From Thiohalomonas sp963783235 (GTDB lineage Bacteria; Pseudomonadota; Gammaproteobacteria; Thiohalomonadales; Thiohalomonadaceae), in NCBI GenBank assembly GCA_963783235.1, contig CAWAMN010000001.1, positions 2,046,001-2,110,000 of the forward strand: a stretch of 64,000 nt of DNA, given 5' to 3'. Shown here in pieces: positions 9,404-17,022 of this stretch. Every line of letters begins with the position of its first letter. Within the stretch, counting starts at the first letter, position 1. A program made the translations under genes and the position numbers. The notes under the pieces were generated by a model, which made no database searches, was not told the DNA's origin, and worked only from the letters and a program-made list of their open reading frames with translations.

Positions 9404-10066
9404 ATGGTCAATATGAACTTCGAGCGCGCCCGCCACAATATGGTCGAGCAGCAGATCCGCACGTGGGACGTGTTCGACGAACGCGTGCTCAATGTCATGC
9501 TCGAAGTACCTCGGGAGGATTTCGTTCCGCAGGCTCATCGCTCTCTCGCCTTTAACGATATGGCGGTTCCCCTGGCGCAGGTTGAAACGATGATGCAACC
9601 CAAGGTGGAAGCCCGCATGCTCCAGGCGCTGGATGTCCGCCCCACCGATACGGCCCTCGAGATTGGTACCGGCAGCGGTTATGTGACCGCCCTTTTGGCC
9701 AAACTCGGCAAGCACGTATTCAGCGTTGATATCCATACCGACTTCGTCGAGTCCGCCGGTACCCGCCTAGCCTCCCTCGGTATCGACAATGTGACCCTCG
9801 ATACCGGAGATGCGGCGCGGGGGTGGGGGCGACGCGGAACCTTCGACGTTATTGCCGTGACCGGCTCGCTGCCGGAGTTGACCGATGAAATCCGCAAGGA
9901 TCTCAACGTCGGTGGGCGCATGTTTGCGATTATCGGCGAAGAGCCGGTGATGGAGGCCTACCTGATTACGCGTCTCGGCGAAAACGACTGGCACAAGGAG
10001 GTACTTTTCGAAACGGTGGTTCCGCCTCTGGCCAATGCCTACCGGGCCGACCCGTTCGTTCTTTAG
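9404..10066 (+). CDS. pcm: protein-L-isoaspartate O-methyltransferase family protein
   Basis: The 220-residue protein has the PCMT layout. The N-terminal helix RARHNMVEQQIRTWDV is followed by VPREDFVP, then the SAM-binding motif ALEIGTGSGYVTALLAKLG near residue 85. The family repairs damaged aspartyl residues using SAM, although the short form often found next to tolC may have another target. Two starts are possible: ATG 9404 or ATG 9413 (MNFERAR). Neither has a strong ribosome site. It lies upstream of tolC, a common gammaproteobacterial order. Confidence 0.88.
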   Translation: MVNMNFERARHNMVEQQIRTWDVFDERVLNVMLEVPREDFVPQAHRSLAFNDMAVPLAQVETMMQPKVEARMLQALDVRPTDTALEIGTGSGYVTALLAKLGKHVFSVDIHTDFVESAGTRLASLGIDNVTLDTGDAARGWGRRGTFDVIAVTGSLPELTDEIRKDLNVGGRMFAIIGEEPVMEAYLITRLGENDWHKEVLFETVVPPLANAYRADPFVL

Positions 10067-10326
10067 CCTGACCAGCCGGCCTGTATTCTCGGAAACAGGG
10101 TAGGGGCGGGAAGCTGTTCCCGTCCCGACACACAATGATAGGGAATACGCCTTCGTTTGGCGCTATCGTGCCGCTCCCGCAAGCGCAACGGGTGAATCGA
10201 CCGGCATCAGCCAAAAAGGACTGTTGATTCTGAGGCTTTTGAGCCCCATTCTGTTATTTTTGCGGCGCCTCCAGGCGCCGTACCTGTTTGCTATAGGCCC
10301 CCTTCTGATTTTTCGAAACAGGTATC
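10067..10326. other. pcm-tolC intergenic region with two hairpins
   Basis: A 10-bp stem with one G-U pair (10103-10112 with 10117-10126) follows pcm but lacks a U-run. A perfect CGGCGCC/GGCGCCG hairpin (10263-10269 and 10274-10280) lies about 50 bases before tolC. No gene is seen. Confidence 0.45.
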
Positions 10327-11676
10327 ATGATGAAAAAGCCCGTATTCAAGCTACTCGCCGGAATCAGTCTGCTGGCGGGAGCGACGGCCGTGCACGGTGC
10401 CGACCTGTGGCGCGTCTTTCAAATAGCCACCGAGAGCGATCCGCAGCTTGCTGCCGCCGCTGCGAGCTTCCAGGCGGCTCAGGAGGTCAAGCCCCAGAGC
10501 CGGGCGGCCCTGCTGCCGCAACTCAACGCTGGCGCCTCCTGGTCGCGCACCGACCAGGAGGTCTTCGAAAGCAATAGTGGTGAGACCGGCCGCACCGACT
10601 TCGACACCAAAGGCTACTCACTGACCCTGAACCAAGCCCTGTTCCGCTACGGCTCCTGGGTACAGTATCAGCAGGCGGACAGCATCATTGAACAAGCCCG
10701 TGCTCAGTTCGGCAGCGCCGAACAGGGACTTGCGCTACGCGTATCCCAGGCCTACTTCAATGTGCTGGCGGCCCGGGACAACCTGCAGTTCGCCCGTGCG
10801 GAAAAAACGGCCACCCAACAGCAGCTGCGTCAGACCGAGCAACGTTTCGAGGTCGGCCTCTCGGCGATCACCGACGTGCATGAAGCGCGCGCCGGCTACG
10901 ATGCGGCGGTGGCACAGGAGATCGCCGCCCAGAACGAGTTGGACGTTGCCCGCGAGGCACTCCGCGAGATCACGGGCATGTCCTTCGAGACGCTGGCACC
11001 GCTTCAGGAGGAGATCCCACTGGTATCGCCCGAACCCACCGATATCGATGCCTGGGTTAGCACGGCGGTAAACCACAATTTGGAACTGCTGGCGGCAGCC
11101 GCAGTGGCAAAGTTCAGGGACCAGGAGATCAAGAACGCCAAGTCGGACTACTACCCCACGCTCGACCTCCAGGCCCAGCATAACCGCAGTGACAATACCG
11201 ATGCGCCCGCCCCCCTGTTCGGAGAGGTTCAGGAGCGCAACACGGTCACTCTGCAGCTGTCGGTACCGCTCTACCAGGGGGGACTGACCTCATCCCGGGT
11301 CCGCGAAGCCCACGCTCTTTACAACCAGGCTCGCGAGGAGTTGGAGCAGCAGCGCCGGGCCACCATCAGCCAGACCCGCCAGGCCTATCTCAACGTGGTG
11401 GCCGGCATCAGCCAGGTGAAGGCCCGTGAACAGGCAATGGCCTCGGCTCAGACCGCTCTGGAGGCGACCCAGGCCGGGTTCGAGGTGGGTACTCGAACGG
11501 CGGTGGATGTCCTCGATGCCCAGCGCGAATTGTTCCGCGCCAAGCGCGATTACGCTCAAGCCCGCTACGATTACATTCTGTCGACCCTGAATCTGAAACA
11601 GGCCGCCGGCACGCTATCGCCCGAGGATGTCCGGGCCGTCAACGGCTGGCTGGTGCAGCTACCGGAGAACTCGTAG
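10327..11676 (+). CDS. tolC: TolC family outer-membrane channel protein
   Basis: The 449-residue protein has a signal peptide (MMKKPVFKLLAGISLLAG, cleavage near AVHGA) and the two-fold repeated outer-membrane efflux protein domain. LWRVFQIATESDPQL begins the first repeat. The later VGTRTAVDVLDAQRELFRAK is the conserved end of the second. TolC trimers form the outer-membrane exit duct for type I secretion and multidrug efflux. The start may be ATG 10327 or the adjacent ATG 10330. The next gene starts four bases after the stop codon. Confidence 0.93.
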   Translation: MMKKPVFKLLAGISLLAGATAVHGADLWRVFQIATESDPQLAAAAASFQAAQEVKPQSRAALLPQLNAGASWSRTDQEVFESNSGETGRTDFDTKGYSLTLNQALFRYGSWVQYQQADSIIEQARAQFGSAEQGLALRVSQAYFNVLAARDNLQFARAEKTATQQQLRQTEQRFEVGLSAITDVHEARAGYDAAVAQEIAAQNELDVAREALREITGMSFETLAPLQEEIPLVSPEPTDIDAWVSTAVNHNLELLAAAAVAKFRDQEIKNAKSDYYPTLDLQAQHNRSDNTDAPAPLFGEVQERNTVTLQLSVPLYQGGLTSSRVREAHALYNQAREELEQQRRATISQTRQAYLNVVAGISQVKAREQAMASAQTALEATQAGFEVGTRTAVDVLDAQRELFRAKRDYAQARYDYILSTLNLKQAAGTLSPEDVRAVNGWLVQLPENS

Positions 11677-11680
11677 TCCG

Positions 11681-12256
11681 ATGACCAAACCCGCCCTGCA
11701 GAATCACCTGTGCGATGTGACCGCCAGTCAGTTGGTGGTCGTGGACATCCAGACCCAACTGGCCGGTGCGATGCAGGCCGATGACCGGATCCGGGTTATC
11801 CGAAACGCAGGAATTCTGGTCCAGGCAGCGGGTCTGTTGAGCGTCCCCCTGATTGCCAGCGAACAGTACCCCAAAGGGCTGGGGCCCACCGAAGAGGAGG
11901 TGGCCTGGCATTTCCCTGAAACGCTGGAGGCGGTGGAGAAAAGCTGCTTCGCCTGCACCGGCGAACCGGCCTTCCGAGAGGCCTTGACGCGCCACGGGCG
12001 CCCCCAAGTGGTCCTGGCGGGGATGGAGACCCATGTCTGCGTGCTACAAACCGCCATGGAACTCCAGGCCGACGGTTACGCCGTTTTCGTCGCCGAGGAC
12101 GCGGTCTGTTCGCGCAAGGAGTCGCACCACCGCAACGCCCTGGAGCGCCTCCGTGCGGCGGGCGTGGTGGTGAGCAACATCGAGTCGGTACTGTTCGAGT
12201 GGGTGCGTGATGCCCGCCATGAGCAGTTCAAAGCCATTTCCGCCCTGATTAAATGA
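11681..12256 (+). CDS. isochorismatase-like cysteine hydrolase
   Basis: The 191-residue protein has the isochorismatase-like fold. The catalytic Asp is in VVDIQTQLAGAM near residue 20 and the nucleophile Cys in METHVCVLQTAMELQ near residue 113. The non-prolyl cis-peptide region precedes that Cys. Substrates in this family vary (isochorismate, nicotinamide, N-carbamoyl compounds), so the reaction is not assigned. The start is ATG 11681, with GGAG lying inside the end of tolC. Tight spacing suggests an operon tolC-hydrolase-hemerythrin. Confidence 0.85.
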   Translation: MTKPALQNHLCDVTASQLVVVDIQTQLAGAMQADDRIRVIRNAGILVQAAGLLSVPLIASEQYPKGLGPTEEEVAWHFPETLEAVEKSCFACTGEPAFREALTRHGRPQVVLAGMETHVCVLQTAMELQADGYAVFVAEDAVCSRKESHHRNALERLRAAGVVVSNIESVLFEWVRDARHEQFKAISALIK

Positions 12257-12260
12257 AGCC

Positions 12261-12791
12261 ATGAGTGAATCTCCGTTTCCTTCCGCCGCCCCCGACTTCA
12301 GCGACCCCCTGGGTCTGTTGCGAGCCTGCCACGAGCGCATCCTCGGCCACTGCGAGACCCTGGAGCGTCTTGTTCCACATCTTCGGCAAAACGGCGTCGA
12401 CGCCGATGCGCGTAAAGCGGCGGGCAAGGTTCATCGCTATTTCAGTACCGCCGGCAAGCATCACCACGAGGATGAGGAGCAGGACCTCTTTCCCGTCCTG
12501 TCCCAGGTATCGCTCAAGCTCGCCGATGCCGTACACCGTATGAAACAGGATCACGAGCGCATGGATGGCCTCTGGCAGCGCCTGGCCCCGGAGCTCGAGC
12601 GCCTGGGTCGCCTGGAAGACCTGGATGCCTTTGAGTCGCTGGTTACCGACTTCAACGCGGCTTACCGGGAACATATCGCCAGGGAAAACGAGGACATCCT
12701 TGACATAGCCCAGCATCTGCTCAGCTCCGACCAGGAAAGCAAGCTCGGCAGAGCCATGGCGGCGCGGCGGGGACAACGGGTGGCCTTCTAA
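12261..12791 (+). CDS. hemerythrin HHE-domain protein
   Basis: The 176-residue protein is a helical bundle with the metal-ligand pattern of hemerythrin-like domains: CHERILGHCETLE, then HHHEDEEQDLFPVL near residue 72, then MKQDHERMDGLW, then YREHIARENEDIL. These would hold a non-haem di-iron centre that may sense or store oxygen or NO. Four bases separate it from the hydrolase gene. Its stop codon TAA forms the first bases of the repeat that follows (TAACAGGCTG), exactly as at the end of purD. Confidence 0.87.
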   Translation: MSESPFPSAAPDFSDPLGLLRACHERILGHCETLERLVPHLRQNGVDADARKAAGKVHRYFSTAGKHHHEDEEQDLFPVLSQVSLKLADAVHRMKQDHERMDGLWQRLAPELERLGRLEDLDAFESLVTDFNAAYREHIARENEDILDIAQHLLSSDQESKLGRAMAARRGQRVAF

Positions 12792-12906
12792 CAGGCTGTT
12801 GAAAAAGGGTTTTGTCCCTTCTCCCTCGGGGAGAAGGCCAGGATGAGGGAATAAAAACCCCCTCACCCCGGGCCCTCTCCCGGTGGGAGAGGGCGTTTTT
12901 CGACAG
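12789..12906. repeat. intergenic palindromic repeat C, copy 1
   Basis: The element runs from TAACAGGCTGTTGAAAAA to TTTTTCGACAG and holds two internal hairpins: CTTCTCCCTCGGGGAGAAGG and CCCTCTCCCGGTGGGAGAGG. The ends form an inverted repeat (CTGTTGAAAAA / TTTTTCGACAG). A second copy begins in the same way at the purD stop codon (59563). The segment from 12907 to 13013 carries no gene. Confidence 0.75.
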
Positions 12907-13013
12907 TCTTCCAGGCGAGGGCCCCGCCGGAGACCGCTCCGGTTCGCATCGAGTGCAGGCTCTGGCCCCCGACTGCCAGCCCCTCTATACTGGCGCGCTC
13001 TGGTGAGCCGCCC

Positions 13014-13934
13014 ATGTCCGAAGAAAACTTCCATCCAACCCGCTTCCTTGCCCCCCAACACTGGCCCATGTGGCTGGCCCTGGGGCTTTTGCGCGCCGGC
13101 GTAACCCTGCCGTATCGGTGGCAATTGAAGCTGGGTTCCGGACTCGGTGCACTCCTTTACCGGCTCTTACCCTCCCGACGCCGGATTGCCCGCACCAATC
13201 TCGAGCTCGCTTTTCCGGAACTCGGGACCACCGAAAGAGAGCGCCTCGTACGGCGCGTATTCCGTTCCGGAGGGATTTCGATTTTTGAAAGCGGGCTGTC
13301 CTGGTGGGGTGATCGCGAACGTTTGGAGCCCCTCGGTCATATCGACGGACTCGAACACCTGCAAGCGGCAATAGCCCGGGGGAAAGGGGTCATTCTGCTG
13401 TCGGCCCATATCACCTGCCTGGAGATCGGGGGGCGCCTGCTCTCCTTTCACGAACCGTTCCAGGTCATGTACAAAAAGCAACGCAACGCACTATTCGAAG
13501 CACTGTTGAAGCGCACACGCGAAAGCCACTATCGGCGGGCGGTTCAGCGTCACGACGTGCGCGGCATGATCCGCGGCCTGAAAGACAACATGGTCTGCTG
13601 GTATGCCCCTGACCAGGATTTCGGGCGCAGGAACGCCGTGTTCGTGCCTTTCTTCGGCGTACCGACCGCGACGGTCACAGCAACCTCCCGTTTTGCCGCC
13701 ATTACCGGTGCGGCGGTTGTGCCTTTTTTCCCGCTTCGGCGCGAAGACGGCAGCGGTTATGACCTGACGCTTCTTCCTGCTTTGAGCGAATTCCCGTCGG
13801 GGGATGATGAGGCCGATACGGCCCGCCTGAACCGGTTGATTGAGGAGCAGGTGAGAAAGGCGCCGGATCAGTATCTCTGGTTGCACCGCCGCTTCCGCAC
13901 CCTGCCCGCGGGCGCAAAACGCATCTACCCATGA
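13014..13934 (+). CDS. lipid A biosynthesis acyltransferase (LpxL/HtrB family)
   Basis: The 306-residue protein belongs to the LpxL/LpxM acyltransferase family, which adds secondary acyl chains to Kdo2-lipid IVA at the inner membrane. An N-terminal hydrophobic segment (MWLALGLLRAGVTLPYRW) anchors it. The catalytic HX4E motif is HITCLE near residue 128. YAPDQDFGRRNAVFVPFFG is the conserved later block. LpxL, LpxM and LpxP cannot be told apart from this alone. Its stop overlaps the waaA start (ATGA at 13931), so the two are translationally coupled. Confidence 0.92.
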   Translation: MSEENFHPTRFLAPQHWPMWLALGLLRAGVTLPYRWQLKLGSGLGALLYRLLPSRRRIARTNLELAFPELGTTERERLVRRVFRSGGISIFESGLSWWGDRERLEPLGHIDGLEHLQAAIARGKGVILLSAHITCLEIGGRLLSFHEPFQVMYKKQRNALFEALLKRTRESHYRRAVQRHDVRGMIRGLKDNMVCWYAPDQDFGRRNAVFVPFFGVPTATVTATSRFAAITGAAVVPFFPLRREDGSGYDLTLLPALSEFPSGDDEADTARLNRLIEEQVRKAPDQYLWLHRRFRTLPAGAKRIYP

Positions 13935-15196
13935 AGGCCGCACGTCACGATTGGTTTCGATATCGGGCGCTGCTTGGCGGACTGATGCCCCTGTTGGCGA
14001 TTTATACCGGCTGGCAGGCCTTCAAGCACCGGGATGGCCGCTATTTGCGCGAAAGATTGGGCCATTTCGGCTCCGGGGGGCAGACGGACTATTGGTTGCA
14101 TGCCGCCTCGGTGGGCGAGGTCAATGCCGCCGCCCCCCTGATCAGGCAATTCTGCGCCCAGCACCCGAGCAAGCGGCTACTCATCACGACTGTAACCCCA
14201 AGCGGGGCCAAGACCGTTCACGATCGCCTCCCGGCATCGGTCGCCCACGCCTATTTGCCCCTCGATCGTCCCCGTGCGATGCGCGCTTTCCTGCAGCGCT
14301 ATCAACCGCGCTTCGGTCTGATAATGGAAACCGAGCTGTGGCCGGTCCTATTCAGAATGTGCGAAGAGGCGGGGACTCCGCTGGCGATTATCAACGGCCG
14401 CCTCTCACCACGTACGCTGCGATCCGTTGCCTGGATCCGCCGCCTGTATGCAGAGACCCTCTCCCGAACGCGGTGTGTGCTCGCGCGCTCGGAAAGTGAT
14501 CGCCTGCGCTACATCCGGCTGGGGGCCGATCCGGAGAGGACACGGAGCGTGGGGAATATCAAGTTCGCGGCGCTGGAACCGGATCGGAGGTTCACCCCCA
14601 TTCCGCTCGGCCGCCCCTACGTGGTGGCGGCCTCCACCCGTGACGGAGAAGAAAAGAGGGTCGTGCAGGCCTGGCGACACGCTGGCCGGGAGGACCACCT
14701 GCTGGTGATCGTGCCGCGTCACCCCAAAAGACTATCGGCCATTCTTCGCGACCTGAAAGGGACCCGTACGGCCGTGCGCAGCCGGGGCGAGGCGAGTACG
14801 CGGGAGACCGAAGTCTACATCGCCGATACCTTCGGAGAGCTCGAACGGTTTATCGCGGGGGCCGAACTGGTCTTTATGGGAGGCTCCCTGGTCCCGAAGG
14901 GCGGCCAGAACCTGTTGGAGCCGGCAGCCCAGGGAAAGGCGGTGATCGTGGGGCCTCACATGGATAACTTCACAACCGAAACCGCCCTCTTGGCGGGGCA
15001 AGACGCCATCTGGCAGGTTTCGTCGGAAGAGGGACTTGCCGAGGCGTTCCGCACCCTGCTAAACGAGCCGGCATCCCGTCAGCAGATGGGGAATGCCGCC
15101 AGGCGTGCGGTCAGGGAAAGAACCGATATCGCCGAGCATTATCTGTCCGAGCTGGAAGCGTGTTTAGCCGACGTTTTCGAAACCGGAGAAGGGTAG
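13931..15196 (+). CDS. waaA: 3-deoxy-D-manno-octulosonic acid (Kdo) transferase
   Basis: WaaA transfers Kdo from CMP-Kdo to lipid IVA on the cytoplasmic face of the inner membrane. The 421-residue protein shows an N-terminal hydrophobic anchor, ASVGEVNAAAPLIRQF near residue 57, METELWPVLFRMC near 132, and the sugar-nucleotide site KGGQNLLEPAAQGKAVIVGP near 323. The length is normal. It is coupled by ATGA overlap to the acyltransferase, and the Kdo kinase lies just downstream on the other strand. Confidence 0.96.
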   Translation: MKAARHDWFRYRALLGGLMPLLAIYTGWQAFKHRDGRYLRERLGHFGSGGQTDYWLHAASVGEVNAAAPLIRQFCAQHPSKRLLITTVTPSGAKTVHDRLPASVAHAYLPLDRPRAMRAFLQRYQPRFGLIMETELWPVLFRMCEEAGTPLAIINGRLSPRTLRSVAWIRRLYAETLSRTRCVLARSESDRLRYIRLGADPERTRSVGNIKFAALEPDRRFTPIPLGRPYVVAASTRDGEEKRVVQAWRHAGREDHLLVIVPRHPKRLSAILRDLKGTRTAVRSRGEASTRETEVYIADTFGELERFIAGAELVFMGGSLVPKGGQNLLEPAAQGKAVIVGPHMDNFTTETALLAGQDAIWQVSSEEGLAEAFRTLLNEPASRQQMGNAARRAVRERTDIAEHYLSELEACLADVFETGEG

Positions 15197-15232
15197 CCAA
15201 ACTTCTCTTTAGGGATTATGGAGCGGTCCGCT

Positions 15233-15937
15233 TCAGCGGTAGCCCACCAGCAGGTATTCCCAGTCCCGCTCGCTGTAGGTGAAACGCACGTCCAGGCTGG
15301 AGAGCTTGCGCAGCGAGCGCTGCAGACGCTCCAGGGTGGCCTGCTGCCATTCACCGGGCGGACGGAAACGACCTCTGTCGAAATCCACCAGAGAGACGTC
15401 ACCGCTCTCTCCGACCAGGATGTTATTGGCGTTAAGATCGGCATGGTAGACGCCCGCCTCATGAAACTTGCGTATGCAGGTTCCCACGGCCCCCCAGGTC
15501 TCCGGGGGTACTTCTTCCCGGTGCAGCACCTGGCCGAGCGAGCGTCCCGGAATACGGCCGGTGACGATGTCCGCCCGGTAGCACAGACCGCTATGTTCCA
15601 CCCTGACCGCAATGGGACGCGGCGCGGGAAGCCCCCTACTCTGCAGCGTCATGAGCAGGTGCCATTCGCGCCAGGCGCGAGTCCGTTCCAGGCCGAACCA
15701 GACGTAGCAGTCGTGAGAGAGTTTGGCCGGCAGGCCGCCTCGGCGGTAATGGCGCAGGACGTACTCGCCACCGGCACCACGAACAAACACCGCCGCGCCA
15801 CGCCCCTGGGCGGTGCCTATCAGATCGTTACGCTGTTGCCAGGCCAGCGGCTCAAAGAACGCCTTATCCACTTGGTCGGGGGCGTCGGCATCGTATAGGA
15901 TGTGCTCTTTTCCGTTCCTGAGATATTTTGGGTTCAT
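15233..15937 (-). CDS. kdkA: Kdo kinase (3-deoxy-D-manno-octulosonic acid kinase)
   Basis: KdkA phosphorylates the 4-hydroxyl of Kdo in the inner core. The protein of about 234 residues has the eukaryotic-like kinase fold of the WaaP group: VLRHYRRGGLPAKL for ATP binding, the catalytic loop YHADLNANNILV near residue 165, and the metal site LVDFDRGRFRPPGEW. The start is ATG 15937; a TTG two codons upstream is the alternative. The start codon overlaps that of the divergent heptosyltransferase by two bases. Confidence 0.93.
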   Translation of the reverse strand: MNPKYLRNGKEHILYDADAPDQVDKAFFEPLAWQQRNDLIGTAQGRGAAVFVRGAGGEYVLRHYRRGGLPAKLSHDCYVWFGLERTRAWREWHLLMTLQSRGLPAPRPIAVRVEHSGLCYRADIVTGRIPGRSLGQVLHREEVPPETWGAVGTCIRKFHEAGVYHADLNANNILVGESGDVSLVDFDRGRFRPPGEWQQATLERLQRSLRKLSSLDVRFTYSERDWEYLLVGYR

Positions 15938-17009
15938 GAGCAAGCTGCCGTTAGCCTCGCCGCCGGAGCGGCTATGTCTGCTCCGCCTCTCGGCAGTCGG
16001 GGATGTCAGTCACGTCCTACCCGTGGTCCGCACGCTCCAGGCCCGCTGGCCCGCTACGCGCATAACATGGATCATCGGCAAAGCCGAACACTCTCTGGTG
16101 GAGGACATCGAAGGGGTTGAATTTATCACCTTTGACAAGTCGAAGCGATGGAGCGCCTTGGCCGCGGTGAAGCGGCAATTGGCCGGCCGCCACTTTGACG
16201 TGCTGCTTCACATGCAGATGTCGCTGCGTGCGAGCCTGATCAGTCTGCTGGTGAAAGCCGACATCCGACTCGGATTCGACCGGAAACGCGCCAAGGATAT
16301 GCAATGGTTGTTCACCAATGCCCGCATTCCCTACCAGTCCCGAGAACACGTGATTGAGAGCTTTTTCGGGTTCACCGAAACGCTCGGTATTGGCGAACGG
16401 GTCCTGGAATGGGATATCCCCGTTCCGGAATACGCCCGCACGTGCGCCCGCGAAGCGATCCCTGACGGAGCGTCCACGCTCATCATCAGTCCCTGCTCCA
16501 GCCATGCGTACCGCAACTGGACAGCAGAAGGCTATGCCGCCGTGGCGGACTATGCCGTGGAGCACCACGGCATGCGGGTCATCATCACCGGGGGGCTTAG
16601 CACGATCGAAAATCAGTATGGCGAGGAAATCGCCGCCCTGATGCGCCACGAGCCGCTCAATCTGGTCGGACGGACCGACTTGAAGCAGCTGTTCGCCATC
16701 CTCCAAAGGGCCACCCTGGTGCTGGCCCCTGATAGCGGACCGGCCCATCTTGCCAATGCGGCAGGCACACCCGTCATCGGGCTCTACGCGGCCACCAACC
16801 CCGAACGCGCAGGGCCCTACGGAAGCCGCGAGCTGGTCGTCAGCCGTTACGCCGAAGCGGTTCAGGAGCGCTATGGTAAACTGCCGGAGCAGGTCCGATG
16901 GGGCACTCGGGTCCGTGGACCCGGAACGATGGAGCGCATCCTCCCCGAAGATGTCATAGAAACCCTGGATCGGGCACTGGCTCGCTCCACAGAAGCGAAT
17001 TTCGCCTAA
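15936..17009 (+). CDS. GT9 heptosyltransferase, probably LPS heptosyltransferase I
   Basis: The protein of about 357 residues belongs to glycosyltransferase family 9, which adds L-glycero-D-manno-heptose from ADP-heptose to the inner core. The N-terminal LCLLRLSAVGDVSHVLPVVR is the family start motif. The C-terminal APDSGPAHLANAAGTPVIGL binds the nucleotide sugar, and GLYAATNPERAGPYG follows. Position beside waaA and kdkA favours heptosyltransferase I (WaaC-like). The start at 15936 is set by this N-terminal motif; the frame is open upstream but that part covers kdkA. Confidence 0.88.
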   Translation: MSKLPLASPPERLCLLRLSAVGDVSHVLPVVRTLQARWPATRITWIIGKAEHSLVEDIEGVEFITFDKSKRWSALAAVKRQLAGRHFDVLLHMQMSLRASLISLLVKADIRLGFDRKRAKDMQWLFTNARIPYQSREHVIESFFGFTETLGIGERVLEWDIPVPEYARTCAREAIPDGASTLIISPCSSHAYRNWTAEGYAAVADYAVEHHGMRVIITGGLSTIENQYGEEIAALMRHEPLNLVGRTDLKQLFAILQRATLVLAPDSGPAHLANAAGTPVIGLYAATNPERAGPYGSRELVVSRYAEAVQERYGKLPEQVRWGTRVRGPGTMERILPEDVIETLDRALARSTEANFA

Positions 17010-17022
17010 GTTGCCCTCCGCC

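Noticed and set aside
10263..10280. Perfect GC hairpin as a terminator before tolC
   Set aside because: No U-run follows on either strand; it is noted only as a hairpin in the intergenic entry.
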